Notes under the pieces: model-generated
Told to the model about the DNA's origin: nothing
Seen by the model: the letters and a program-made list of their open reading frames with translations, nothing else
Database searches by the model: none
Source: Lewinellaceae bacterium
GTDB lineage: Bacteria; Bacteroidota; Bacteroidia; Chitinophagales; Saprospiraceae
Length of the DNA stretch: 64,000 nt
Reading direction: 5' to 3'
Assembly: GCA_016719605.1 (NCBI GenBank)
Contig: JADJYW010000012.1
Location: 248,001 to 312,000 of the forward strand
Position numbers and translations under genes: made by a program
Shown here: in pieces, positions 8,886 through 17,881 of the stretch
How positions within the stretch are numbered: the first letter of the stretch is position 1
Layout: each line of letters starts with the position of its first letter

Positions 8886-9296
8886 TCAAAAAAACGCCTC
8901 AATTGTGGTATTGCTGTTCGATATCACACTGATTTCCAAAGTAGTACCGCCTAATAGATGAAATTGGATTTCGAACGCAACGACACTGTCGCTGTAGTAG
9001 AGCGTTTGATTATTTATGTTAAAATTATCCCAGTCGGTGGAGCCACAGGTGCCAATTATTTTCACCTCCTGACTGGCGGTATCGTATTCGGCCAAAAATT
9101 CGGCATCGCCCACTACAATTTTAATTTCAGGAAAAACCCCTCCGGTACCCCAGTTGAACGTGTAAGGCGTGTTGGCTTGCGCTGCCTGGGAGTACCAGGA
9201 GTCGCTGAGACCACTACAAAGTTGTGCTATTTGCGTCCCCGAAGCCCGATCCAGAATGATGTCCAGAATGATGATACTTTCTAAATTCGTATTCAT
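8886..9296 (-). CDS. small protein of unknown function
   Basis: A 136-residue protein starting at the ATG at 9296 (MNTNLESIIILDIILD). It has no signal peptide, no membrane segment and no motif I recognise; it is acidic and alternates hydrophobic strands with polar turns, suggesting an all-beta fold. Base composition is more AT-rich than in neighbouring operons. It faces away from the next gene, with only 80 bp between the two start codons, so both promoters must lie in that gap. Confidence 0.55.
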   Translation of the reverse strand: MNTNLESIIILDIILDRASGTQIAQLCSGLSDSWYSQAAQANTPYTFNWGTGGVFPEIKIVVGDAEFLAEYDTASQEVKIIGTCGSTDWDNFNINNQTLYYSDSVVAFEIQFHLLGGTTLEISVISNSNTTIEAFF

Positions 9297-9376
9297 ATTG
9301 AAAGTTGTTTAGTTACCCTATACTTGCGCATGAATCCGGAATCACCCCGAAACACGCCGTAAAATTCATTGTCCGC

Positions 9377-10855
9377 ATGCTGCATTCCGATTTGGTAGAA
9401 GACCTGCGTATCTTTTCCGGTAACGAAAGACATCGTTTATTTCTATTTTTAAAGTCTCCCTATTTCATCGGTAAAAAAGAAGTTGAAGCGGAAATCAACC
9501 TGATTCAGTGCATTTTTCAGGCATTATCCGATACCGAAGTCCCTGTCCAAATTGGGTTGGAACGCGAACGCGTGTTTCAAGTGCTGTTTCCGGGCAGCCC
9601 GTACAATACTCGGTCGCTGACCAAAATAGCAAACTCTGCACTGGAACTTGTTCGCGCATTTATAGAAGCAGAGATGCTACACCGCCGAAGCCTTCGTCCC
9701 GTTGGCCCTTATGCCCGATTAGTGGATTTTTTTACCGAAAGAGGTGCGATTGAAGCGGCCACCCGGTATTTAAAGCGGATGGAACGCGTGCAGGAAACAA
9801 ATAATTCCAAGGACGTTTTTGAATTATCCGATGATTGGGAGGCCGGAAACAGCAAGTCCAAATTGATGACGGTATATAGCGACATTAAAGATGATGTGAA
9901 CTTGTTGGCAACGCTTCAGGCACTGGAGACCTTTTACTGGATACAGCGGTTGGACTTGCTGGTTCCACTCTTTAACCTGCGGAACTTCAAAACGATCTTG
10001 AGCGATGCCGAGGTTGACGCTATCCTGAAAGAGATTGATCTGGAGGCCACCGCTCCGTGGTACTCCAGCCCGCTCGGACAACTATACCGGGTGACCTTGA
10101 AGTTTTTGTGTGATGCCGGAGCCGATGGAGAAGTAGCCTTTGATACATTTATGGAAATTTTTTCCAAATACAAGGCACAAATCCCGGAGTACCACCTGAA
10201 ACGATTTGAACAGTTGGCCTACAATTTCTGTGTACGCAAATTCCAAATACCAAAATATCGGGAAGTGCTTTTTGATCTGTACCGAAGCCGATACCAATCG
10301 TCGTCACAAGCGGAGGAGGCCTCCATACCCGCTTCGGAATTTCTGAGTATTTTCAAGACAGCTATTATTCAGCAGCAATTTGAGTTCGCTCGTTCGTTCG
10401 CAGATATGCTGCGCCACAAAATAGCAGGTATACAACCGTCGGAAGATTATTACCAGCTCAGTATGGCCCTCTACTTGTTTGCCAAGAGGGAGTTTGACGA
10501 AGCACGCGTGATTGTAACGACACTAAATTTTCACGATATTGCTTACCGCTATTTAGCCAAGTTACTGGAAATCGAACTCCTGTATGAAGGTGGAGAACCG
10601 GACTATGGTTTATTGGAAAACCGTCTGCATGCTTTCCGGATTATGATTGGTCGGGAGACGAGCCTGACCGGGGAAAGAGTGCGCTGCTACGATAATTTTT
10701 ATAAGTTTACAACCCGACTGGATCGCTTGCGAAAAAGTACCAAAAAAATCAAAACACGCCTGCAGGAACTCCATGATGAAATAGAGGCAGTAGTGGACAT
10801 TTATGAGCGGAAATGGCTCAAAAAAAAGATAGAGGAACTTTCCGGGCGCGAATAG
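9377..10855 (+). CDS. large helical protein of unknown function (Saprospiraceae-type family)
   Basis: A 492-residue soluble protein predicted to be almost wholly alpha-helical. The ATG at 9377 is preferred over an upstream TTG because the family-like N-terminus starts there: an 'RLFLFLKSPYF' motif in the first 30 residues followed by repeated helical pairs, ending in a basic coiled coil (RLRKSTKKIKTRLQELHDEIEAV in part). The N-terminal motif resembles a multicopy family of hypothetical proteins that I recall from Saprospiraceae genomes; this could not be checked. TPR-like architecture is possible, but no canonical TPR consensus was found. AT-richer than its surroundings. Confidence 0.75.
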   Translation: MLHSDLVEDLRIFSGNERHRLFLFLKSPYFIGKKEVEAEINLIQCIFQALSDTEVPVQIGLERERVFQVLFPGSPYNTRSLTKIANSALELVRAFIEAEMLHRRSLRPVGPYARLVDFFTERGAIEAATRYLKRMERVQETNNSKDVFELSDDWEAGNSKSKLMTVYSDIKDDVNLLATLQALETFYWIQRLDLLVPLFNLRNFKTILSDAEVDAILKEIDLEATAPWYSSPLGQLYRVTLKFLCDAGADGEVAFDTFMEIFSKYKAQIPEYHLKRFEQLAYNFCVRKFQIPKYREVLFDLYRSRYQSSSQAEEASIPASEFLSIFKTAIIQQQFEFARSFADMLRHKIAGIQPSEDYYQLSMALYLFAKREFDEARVIVTTLNFHDIAYRYLAKLLEIELLYEGGEPDYGLLENRLHAFRIMIGRETSLTGERVRCYDNFYKFTTRLDRLRKSTKKIKTRLQELHDEIEAVVDIYERKWLKKKIEELSGRE

Positions 10856-10861
10856 GCCGCG

Positions 10862-12136
10862 TCACTGCGGAATAAACTTGTTTTTGTCCTGCGTAGCGGG
10901 CTGCCGGGGTTGCTCCGTTTCGCCCCGGCGGCGCAGCTCCTCCGGCGTCACCGTCTCGATCTGATCCCGGAAGCGCAATTCCAGTTTGTATTTTCGGCCC
11001 ATACTTTTCACGACCGGCCCCAGCATCAGCTGCATCACGGTGTCTGCACGCGCCTTGGCTTTGTCCAAAACGTGTTCGTTTTCCAATGCATCCTGCCGAA
11101 ACTGCCGCCGCAACTCATTGAAATTCTGGTTCATCTCCTCGCCGCTGATGCCGGAAAGAAAACCTACATCCAGCTTGTCCACTCGGGGGTACACCTCGTG
11201 CGAAAGGATGGTGGGCGGCGGCAAGGTGACATACACGATACCTTTTTTGGGACTGAACGTCACGTCAAATTGTTGGTCCAGTTTAAAACCGGCCTTGACC
11301 ACACTGATGGCCTCCACCCGGATATCCGTCTCGGAAATTGAAAAACCGAACACTTTGTACGACAGGGTTTTGTCCAAACCCAGACGGCTGCGCAACTCGT
11401 AGGTTGCCAATTCGGCAATACCCTGCCGCACTTTGTCCTTGAGCATCCCGCGGGAAGCGCTGAAATCCATGATGGCGGCGCGGGTCTGAAGCCGATCCAC
11501 CATCGGGCGCAGTCCTTCGCTTAGGGCGATACCGCAAGGATTATCCACGTTTTTGCCCTTGGCCATGATTCGGCCATCGGTGGCCTTGAGCAATGTGGCT
11601 AAAATCTGGGTGACAAAAAAACAGGTGTACTTGCCAGCCACCTCGTTGAACACCTGCACGGCCTGATTGGCATTGTCGCTGTACCAGTTTTCGTACATGG
11701 AGGCAGTAGTGTCTTTGAGCGCGACAAAATCGTTGAAATACAGGGTTTGCAGGTAGTCGTGGTGCTTGCGGTATTCCGGCTCCAACCGGCGTTTCAGGCT
11801 GTCGGGCAGGTTCATGCGGTTGGCCACATGGTACAGCAGCGACACATTAAAATTGTAAACGAGGTCGTCGAACTCCTTGCGGTATTTTTCCGGCTGGGAA
11901 AGGATTTGCAGGGTAGCCTCCTCGTTCAGGTTGGGCTGGAAATCGGACGGGATGTAGGTGAGTTGTACTCCTTTCGGGCTTTGGAAAATATCAGAGATGC
12001 CACCGCCACCCGCGAAGAAGGTTTTGTAAACCAAAATACCCGCAATGCTGACCAGCGCCAGCAATAAAATTTGTTTGCCAAGTACCGATCCCGAGCCTTC
12101 CCCGCCGCCCGGAGCATCCGGTTGATGTGTCGCCAT
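10862..12136 (-). CDS. membrane-anchored DUF4230 protein
   Basis: About 424 residues. A glycine-rich N-terminus precedes one membrane helix (QILLLALVSIAGILVYKTFF), then a helical region of about 200 residues, then a C-terminal DUF4230-like domain (about 255-390) with the typical pattern of beta strands ending in FDVTFSPKKGIVYVTLPPP. The function of DUF4230 is unknown; members are usually anchored in the cytoplasmic membrane facing the periplasm. The start may be 12136 (MATHQP) or 12157; both follow a promoter box at 12174-12181. It is divergent from the ABC-F gene. Confidence 0.75.
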   Translation of the reverse strand: MATHQPDAPGGGEGSGSVLGKQILLLALVSIAGILVYKTFFAGGGGISDIFQSPKGVQLTYIPSDFQPNLNEEATLQILSQPEKYRKEFDDLVYNFNVSLLYHVANRMNLPDSLKRRLEPEYRKHHDYLQTLYFNDFVALKDTTASMYENWYSDNANQAVQVFNEVAGKYTCFFVTQILATLLKATDGRIMAKGKNVDNPCGIALSEGLRPMVDRLQTRAAIMDFSASRGMLKDKVRQGIAELATYELRSRLGLDKTLSYKVFGFSISETDIRVEAISVVKAGFKLDQQFDVTFSPKKGIVYVTLPPPTILSHEVYPRVDKLDVGFLSGISGEEMNQNFNELRRQFRQDALENEHVLDKAKARADTVMQLMLGPVVKSMGRKYKLELRFRDQIETVTPEELRRRGETEQPRQPATQDKNKFIPQ

Positions 12137-12173
12137 AACGCGTCGAATTTTATGCAATGAAAGCCATCGCGCA

Positions 12174-12181
12174 CAAAGTTA
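12174..12181 (-). promoter_or_regulatory. -7 box TAACTTTG for the DUF4230 gene
   Basis: The minus strand reads TAACTTTG, a full TAnnTTTG match, 17 bp upstream of the first possible start codon. It lies back to back with the ABC-F promoter box at 12193-12200. Confidence 0.45.
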
Positions 12182-12192
12182 CAGCGCATTCG

Positions 12193-12200
12193 TACCTTTG
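12193..12200 (+). promoter_or_regulatory. -7 box TACCTTTG for the ABC-F gene
   Basis: Full TAnnTTTG match ending 8 bp before the ATG at 12209. It predicts a very short leader. Confidence 0.45.
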
Positions 12201-12208
12201 CGGCCGAT

Positions 12209-14094
12209 ATGCTATCCCTCAACAACATTTTCGTCAAATACGGCAACCGCACCCTGCTCGACTCGGTGAGCCTCGTTGTCAAACCCGGTGAACGCATCGG
12301 CCTGGTAGGCCGCAACGGCGCCGGAAAATCTACACTCCTGAAAATTATTGCCAACGAAATGTCCCCCCACGAGGGCAACGTGGTCAAACCAACCCACTTC
12401 ACGGTTGGATACCTGCACCAGGACATGTTGCTGCCCAAAGGCAAAACGGTGCTCGACGAAACCATGACGGCCTTCGCCGAGGTACTCGCGCTCGAAAAAC
12501 AATTGCACGACATTCAGGAGGAACTCGTCCACCGCGAAGACTACGAATCCGAATCCTACCACAAACTGCTGGAGGACATGGTACCACCGCCGATGCCGAA
12601 CGGGTACTGACCGGACTCGGCTTTCAGCACGCCGACATGACCCGCCTCACCGACGAGTTTTCCGGCGGCTGGCAGATGCGGATCGAACTCGCCAAAATCC
12701 TGCTCCGGCAACCCGATCTGCTCCTGCTCGACGAGCCGACCAATCACCTCGACATCGAAAGTATCCTCTGGCTCGAGGATTGGCTGGCCAAATACCCCGG
12801 CATGGCTATCGTCATCAGCCACGACCGTCGCTTCCTCGACAATGTGACCAACCGAACCGTCGAGGTCATGCTTGGCCGTCTCGACGATTACAAAGTACCC
12901 TACTCCAAATATGTGGAGCTCAGCGCCGAACGCCGCGAAAAACTCAGCGCAGCCTACGAAAATCAACAGCGCGTCATTGCCGACCGCGAGCGCACGATCA
13001 CCCGGTTTATGGCCAAAGCCAGCAAAACCAAAATGGCGCAGAGTATGCAAAAGCAGCTCGACAAGATGGACCGAGTTGAAATAGACGAACAGGACACCTC
13101 CGTGATGCGGCTGCGTTTTCCCGAAGCGCCCCGCGCCGGGGAAGTGGTGGCTACCGCTGAGCATCTAACCAAACGCTACGGCAATCTGAAAGTCCTCGAA
13201 AATGTGGATTTTCAACTCCTGCGTGGCGAACGCGTCGCTTTCGTGGGCCAAAACGGTCAGGGCAAAACCACACTCGCCAAAATACTCGTCGGCGCCGAAG
13301 CGGCTACTTCCGGCAAGGCCACCATGGGGTACAATGTGGCTATCGGCTACTACGCACAAAACCAGGCCGAAACCCTCGACCCAAAAATTACCCTGCTCGA
13401 AACCATGGAAAAGTACAGCCCCCCGGAAATGCGCACCAAACTGCGCAGTACCCTTGGCGGCTTTCTGTTCAGCGGCGAAGATGTGGATAAAAAAGTGGTC
13501 GCACTGTCCGGCGGCGAACGTGCACGACTCGCACTCGCCTGCATGCTGCTGCGCCCCTTCAACTTTCTCGTGCTCGACGAGCCGACAAATCACCTGGACA
13601 TGCTCTCCAAAGACGTGCTCAAACAGGCTCTTCTCGACTACAAAGGCACTCTTCTCGTCGTCAGCCACGACCGCGAATTCCTCAGCGGACTTACCAACCG
13701 CACCATAGAGTTCCGCGACCACCGCTTGCACGAATACCTGGGCGATGTCAACTACTTCCTCGAAAAACGCCGCCTCGACAACATGCGCCAGGTCGAAATG
13801 CGCACGACTACCGCAAAAGCGGGCAATGGCTACGCTGCTCCCGACGAACGGGGCAAAGCCGGTTCCGCGCTCTCTGCCGAAGACAAAAAACAACTCCAGC
13901 GCACCGTGCAACGCACCGAACGCCGGATCAGCGAAATTGAGGCCGAACTGAAAAAAATTGAAGGCAAAATGGCTGAATCGGATTTTTACAGCCGCCCTGA
14001 ATCACAGGACGTGCTACAGAAATACAGCGCCGGCAAGGCCGAACTCGAAAAAGTTTACGCCGAGTGGGAGTTGGCAGCGGAGCAACTGGGATAG
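12209..14094 (+). CDS. ABC-F family ATPase, Uup-like (one frame break)
   Basis: Soluble tandem ABC ATPase of the translation-associated ABC-F group, about 628 residues when repaired. NBD1 has GRNGAGKST and FSGGWQMR, then LLLDEPTNHLD. A linker helix pair is followed by NBD2 with GQNGQGKTT, LSGGERARLAL and VLDEPTNHLD. A C-terminal coiled coil (about 555-628) resembles the Uup tail. There is no transmembrane domain. The frame breaks near 12579-12583; one added base joins the two halves (TTADAERVLTGLGF). Family members act on the ribosome; whether this one is housekeeping or protective cannot be said. Confidence 0.93.
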
Positions 14095-14142
14095 ATAGGT
14101 TAGCGAAAGGCAAATGGAGGCCTTCGGCGCAGCCGCCGGAGT

Positions 14143-14161
14143 TATCCTGTAAATCCTGTCT
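14143..14161. repeat. short word-repeat (ATCCTGT twice) between convergent genes
   Basis: TATCCTGTAAATCCTGTCT carries two copies of ATCCTGT, 9 bp apart. It lies in the 89-bp gap between the convergent ABC-F and HhH/coiled-coil genes. I recall similar 'aatcctgtaaatcctgt' phrases between genes in other environmental bacteria. Confidence 0.5.
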
Positions 14162-14183
14162 GAAAAATTCACCTTCCGTCAGT

Positions 14184-15200
14184 CTAATTTTTGTCCGGTC
14201 TTTTTCCGGCATTCAAAAAATCCTGATAGGCTTTCAAATTTTCCCACTCGCCGTTGGCGGCGAGCAGCGCCTGAGCCGACCATGTGCCGGGGTCGTGCAT
14301 GGCATACCGGGGGCCGGCTTCCACGAGAATGTCCTTCAGGTGCTGGACGGAGGTGGCGGCCAGTTGGCCGTATGTGGTCACACCGGCTTTGAACAGCAGT
14401 TGCTCGATCTTCGGGCCGATTCCTTCTACAATTTTCAGGTCGTCGCGCGGGCCGTCTGTGACGGCAGCCACAACCATGGGCGCTTCTGCTTCGTGTAAGG
14501 TGGTGGTCGTCGTTGCAGCGGGATCCTGAACATACGGCATAGCATTCAGTTCGGACAGCGGAACGATACTTCCCCGCGCTACAGGGGCGATAAAAGTCAC
14601 GCCTTCTTGCTGCTCGGGCACACTCGGCGCTTCCGGCACGGCAGGTACTTCGACGGCCTCGGCTACTGGTTCGCTTTCCGGTTGTAGCTCGGCTTCGCCG
14701 GGCGCCTCATCGGCAAATACGCCCTCCGGTTCAACGGTTTCTTCGGCTGGTGAGGTCCCGGGTATTTCCACCTCCAGGGGGATCGTACCGGCCAGAGCGT
14801 TTGTCTCCGGCTCTGCGTTCAGGCCGAGTTCTGTCTCGAGTTGGCGGTTCCGGGCCAGTATTTTCTCCATGTCGCTTTGCAAGATGGTAAATTGGGTGCG
14901 CTGGTTTTCAGACTCCCAGGTTAAACCCTGCACCCGGTTTTCCAATGTCGCACGCTCCGATTCGGCTTCCGTGAGTTTAGTCTTGAGGCCGTCCACTTCC
15001 TGCCGAAGGGCCGTAATGGAAGCGCTCAGGCTCGTATTTTCGATTTGCAGTTTTTCGGCAATTTGCCGGTACCGGCTCCACAATACCCACCCAAGCCACA
15101 AGCCAATGAGGCCCGCTACGAGCAACATGAAGATGATCTCGAACGTGTGGGAAGTAAAGGTTCCGGTTCCTGGTCCTTGGAAAACGTCTTGCTGGAACAT
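14184..15200 (-). CDS. membrane-anchored coiled-coil protein with C-terminal helix-hairpin-helix domain
   Basis: A 338-residue protein. One membrane helix (about 19-40) is followed by a coiled coil (about 45-125), a long acidic Pro/Glu/Ala-rich spacer (about 130-260) and a C-terminal HhH-like domain with DDLKIVEGIGPKIEQLLFKAG (in part). That domain resembles those of FEN1-like 'DNA nuclease' annotations but lacks nuclease residues, so nucleic-acid or protein binding is more likely than cleavage. It is the second gene after the OmpA-like gene (36-bp gap, same strand), so the two probably work together in the envelope. Confidence 0.75.
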   Translation of the reverse strand: MFQQDVFQGPGTGTFTSHTFEIIFMLLVAGLIGLWLGWVLWSRYRQIAEKLQIENTSLSASITALRQEVDGLKTKLTEAESERATLENRVQGLTWESENQRTQFTILQSDMEKILARNRQLETELGLNAEPETNALAGTIPLEVEIPGTSPAEETVEPEGVFADEAPGEAELQPESEPVAEAVEVPAVPEAPSVPEQQEGVTFIAPVARGSIVPLSELNAMPYVQDPAATTTTTLHEAEAPMVVAAVTDGPRDDLKIVEGIGPKIEQLLFKAGVTTYGQLAATSVQHLKDILVEAGPRYAMHDPGTWSAQALLAANGEWENLKAYQDFLNAGKRPDKN

Positions 15201-15236
15201 CAGTGAAAGTGCTAAGTTATGAGAGTGATGAGGGGG

Positions 15237-15832
15237 TTACTGCGCTACTCGAATTTCTACCCGGCGGTTTTGGTACCGGCCCTGGGGGGTATCGTTGGTG
15301 GCCAGCGGTTTTTTCTCGCCGGCAGATTTGCAAACAATCTGTTTCCTCGGCACACCCTTGGCAAGGAGAATATCCCGGATATTTTTGGCGCGGCGCAAAC
15401 CAAAGGCCTGGTTTGTTTTGCTGTCACCAACAATATCGGTGTGGCCAGTAAGGGTGGCGGTGGAGCCGGAAGAAACAAGTTGGCCGGCCAGTCGGGACAA
15501 ATACTCGTCCACGGCGGCATCCTCTTCTTTGCGTGTGGAGTTGTAGGGAAAGTGGATGAGAACGTGGTCGGTGCGCTCTTCGACATACACTTTGGTGATG
15601 TCGGGTTCGGTGGCAGCCGGCTGGGGCAGGGTGGGGGAGGTGTTGTCTGTCGGAGTAAATGCAGGTTCGGTAGCGGCATCCTGGTTCAGGAGTGTTTCTG
15701 GGTCAAACGGTATGGCTTGCCGCGCCATCGGGGGCGGTCGTCGCACTGCTGTTTGATGCCGCAAACGTACCAATACCAACAGACCGCGCTCCACACAACG
15801 AATACGACCAGCACTAAAACTCGTGAACTCAT
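15237..15832 (-). CDS. OmpA-like peptidoglycan-binding protein (one frame break)
   Basis: About 198 residues: an N-terminal membrane anchor (MSSRVLVLVVFVVW, start at 15832), a short variable region, and a C-terminal OmpA domain (about 90-198) with LTGHTDIVGDS, NQAFGLRRAKNIRDIL and GRYQNRRVEI, which binds peptidoglycan. The frame is broken in a G5 run at 15730-15734; one more base joins the membrane segment (KQQCDDRP) to the rest. It lies in an apparent operon with the coiled-coil/HhH protein and diverges from the ABC exporter gene. Confidence 0.85.
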
Positions 15833-15956
15833 ACGGATCGGGTTTTGATCGAAACTAATGTGCAAAAGACTGAGCGGCAAAGTAAACGGTTATCTTTTAA
15901 AATCTGACCATAAACATTTGCCGGATTTCCGGGTTCGTAGTCGGAACTTTGCAGCC

Positions 15957-17750
15957 ATGAACAAAGAAGACGCCAAGCCCCGGCTCTCCCGGGAGTCCCT
16001 GCGAGAAGCCCTCAAAATTTTCGAATTCATTCGCCCGTACCGGTTTCAGTTTGTATTCGGCCTCGTGTTGTTGTTTTTGTCCAGCAGCATTTTTATGGTT
16101 TTTCCATACATCATCGGCAAAATGCTCGACGTAGCGCAAGGCGTAGTCGTAGATTTTGATTTGAAAAAAATGGGACTGTGGCTGGTGCTCATCCTGGCCG
16201 TGCAAGGTGTGATTTCGTACTTACGCGTACTGATGTTTGCCGTAGTTAGCGAAAAAGGTACCGCCGATGTACGCAAAGCCCTGTACCAGAAACTGATCGC
16301 CCTGCCGATCGTTTTTTTTGAAAAAAGTCGCGTCGGCGAATTGGTCAGCCGCCTCACCAACGACGTGGAAAAACTCTACAACACGCTGTATTTTATCCTC
16401 GCGGAGTTTATCCGGCAACTCATCGTGCTCATCGGCGGCATTATCCTGCTAACCTGGATGGCGCCGAGATTGTCCGGCGTGATGCTGGCTACATTCCCGG
16501 TTATCGTGATCGGCGCCATCATTTTTGGCCGCTGGGTGCGCAAACTTTCAAAAAAACGCCAGGATATCCTCGGAGAAACCAATACCGTGCTGGACGAAAC
16601 GCTCCAGTCCATTCATGCCGTCAAAGCGTTCACCAATGAAGCCTTCGAACGCTTCCGCTACAGCCGCGCCAACGATCAGGTGGTGGGCGTTTCCATGCGC
16701 TACGCCAAAGGACGAGCCATTTTCGCAGTGTTCATCATCACCATGCTGTTCGGCGCCCTGTTTTTTGTCATCGGTTTCGGAATGCACCTCGTGCAAACCA
16801 AACAAATGACCGCCGGCGAATTGATCACGTTCGTGACCTACACAGCCATTATTGGCGGCGCTATTGCAGGTTTGGGCAACTTTTACACAGAACTGGTCGG
16901 CGCGGTGGGCGCTACCGAGCGCGTGCGTGAAATCCTGCGAACCCCTGCCGAGGTGGACGAACGCCCACAAACCAACCACGCCGCCGGACGCCTCACCGGC
17001 GATGTGCAATTTGACAATGTGCATTTTTCGTACCCGACCCGCCCGGACGTGGAAGTGCTAAAAGGGGTGAGCCTGATTATCCCTTCCGGGAAAAAAGTGG
17101 CTTTAGTTGGCCAAAGCGGCGCCGGCAAATCCACCGTCATGCAATTGCTTTTGCAATTCCATCGCCTCACGGCAGGCGATATTCGCATTGACGGCACCAG
17201 CATCTACGAATACGACCTGCCCTCGTATCGCAGCAATTTCGCCATCGTGCCCCAGGAGGTGATCTTGTTTGGGGGTACCATCCGGGAAAATATCCTGTAC
17301 GGCAAACCGGACGCTACCGAAGCGGACATCATCGAAGCCGCCAGAAAAGCCAATGCCCTGGATTTTATCAATCGTTTCCCCGAAGGGTTCGAAACGGTCG
17401 TGGGCGAGCGCGGTATCAAACTTTCAGGTGGACAGCGGCAGCGTATCGCCATAGCGCGGGCCATCCTGCGCGATCCGGCCATCCTTTTACTCGACGAGGC
17501 TACCTCGTCGCTGGATGCCGAGAGCGAGCGAGTGGTGCAAGAGGCCCTCAACAACCTGATGGAAGGCCGAACCAGCATTATCATTGCGCACCGATTAGCC
17601 ACCGTGCGGGAAGCAGACTGTATTTATGTGCTGGAAGGCGGGTGCATTGCAGAACAAGGTACCCACGAAGAACTCTCGGCCCGGGAGGATGGCCTGTACA
17701 GTAGTTTGGCCAAATTGCAGTTTGATGCCCGTGAGCCGGTTTCCTATTAA
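15957..17750 (+). CDS. ABC exporter, MsbA-like half-transporter
   Basis: A 597-residue homodimer-type exporter: six-helix membrane domain (about 25-330) followed by an ATPase with Walker A GQSGAGKST, signature LSGGQRQRIAIARA, Walker B ILLLDEATSSLD and the H-loop AHRLATV. The ATG at 15957 (MNKEDAK) is chosen because upstream in-frame sequence lacks family similarity. Substrate unknown; lipids or glycolipids are common for the group. A second exporter of the same type is at 57800-59620. Confidence 0.9.
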   Translation: MNKEDAKPRLSRESLREALKIFEFIRPYRFQFVFGLVLLFLSSSIFMVFPYIIGKMLDVAQGVVVDFDLKKMGLWLVLILAVQGVISYLRVLMFAVVSEKGTADVRKALYQKLIALPIVFFEKSRVGELVSRLTNDVEKLYNTLYFILAEFIRQLIVLIGGIILLTWMAPRLSGVMLATFPVIVIGAIIFGRWVRKLSKKRQDILGETNTVLDETLQSIHAVKAFTNEAFERFRYSRANDQVVGVSMRYAKGRAIFAVFIITMLFGALFFVIGFGMHLVQTKQMTAGELITFVTYTAIIGGAIAGLGNFYTELVGAVGATERVREILRTPAEVDERPQTNHAAGRLTGDVQFDNVHFSYPTRPDVEVLKGVSLIIPSGKKVALVGQSGAGKSTVMQLLLQFHRLTAGDIRIDGTSIYEYDLPSYRSNFAIVPQEVILFGGTIRENILYGKPDATEADIIEAARKANALDFINRFPEGFETVVGERGIKLSGGQRQRIAIARAILRDPAILLLDEATSSLDAESERVVQEALNNLMEGRTSIIIAHRLATVREADCIYVLEGGCIAEQGTHEELSAREDGLYSSLAKLQFDAREPVSY

Positions 17751-17881
17751 TTTTTTGGCCGAATACAGTACGTTCCAAGGGTGTTTTGGCCTGTTTTTGT
17801 CTTGGCGTAGTAGTGGTGAGGTGTCTTTTTGCTTGAAGCGCAGCATTGCTTTTTAGTTTTATGCTGCTAATGCAAAGCAAG

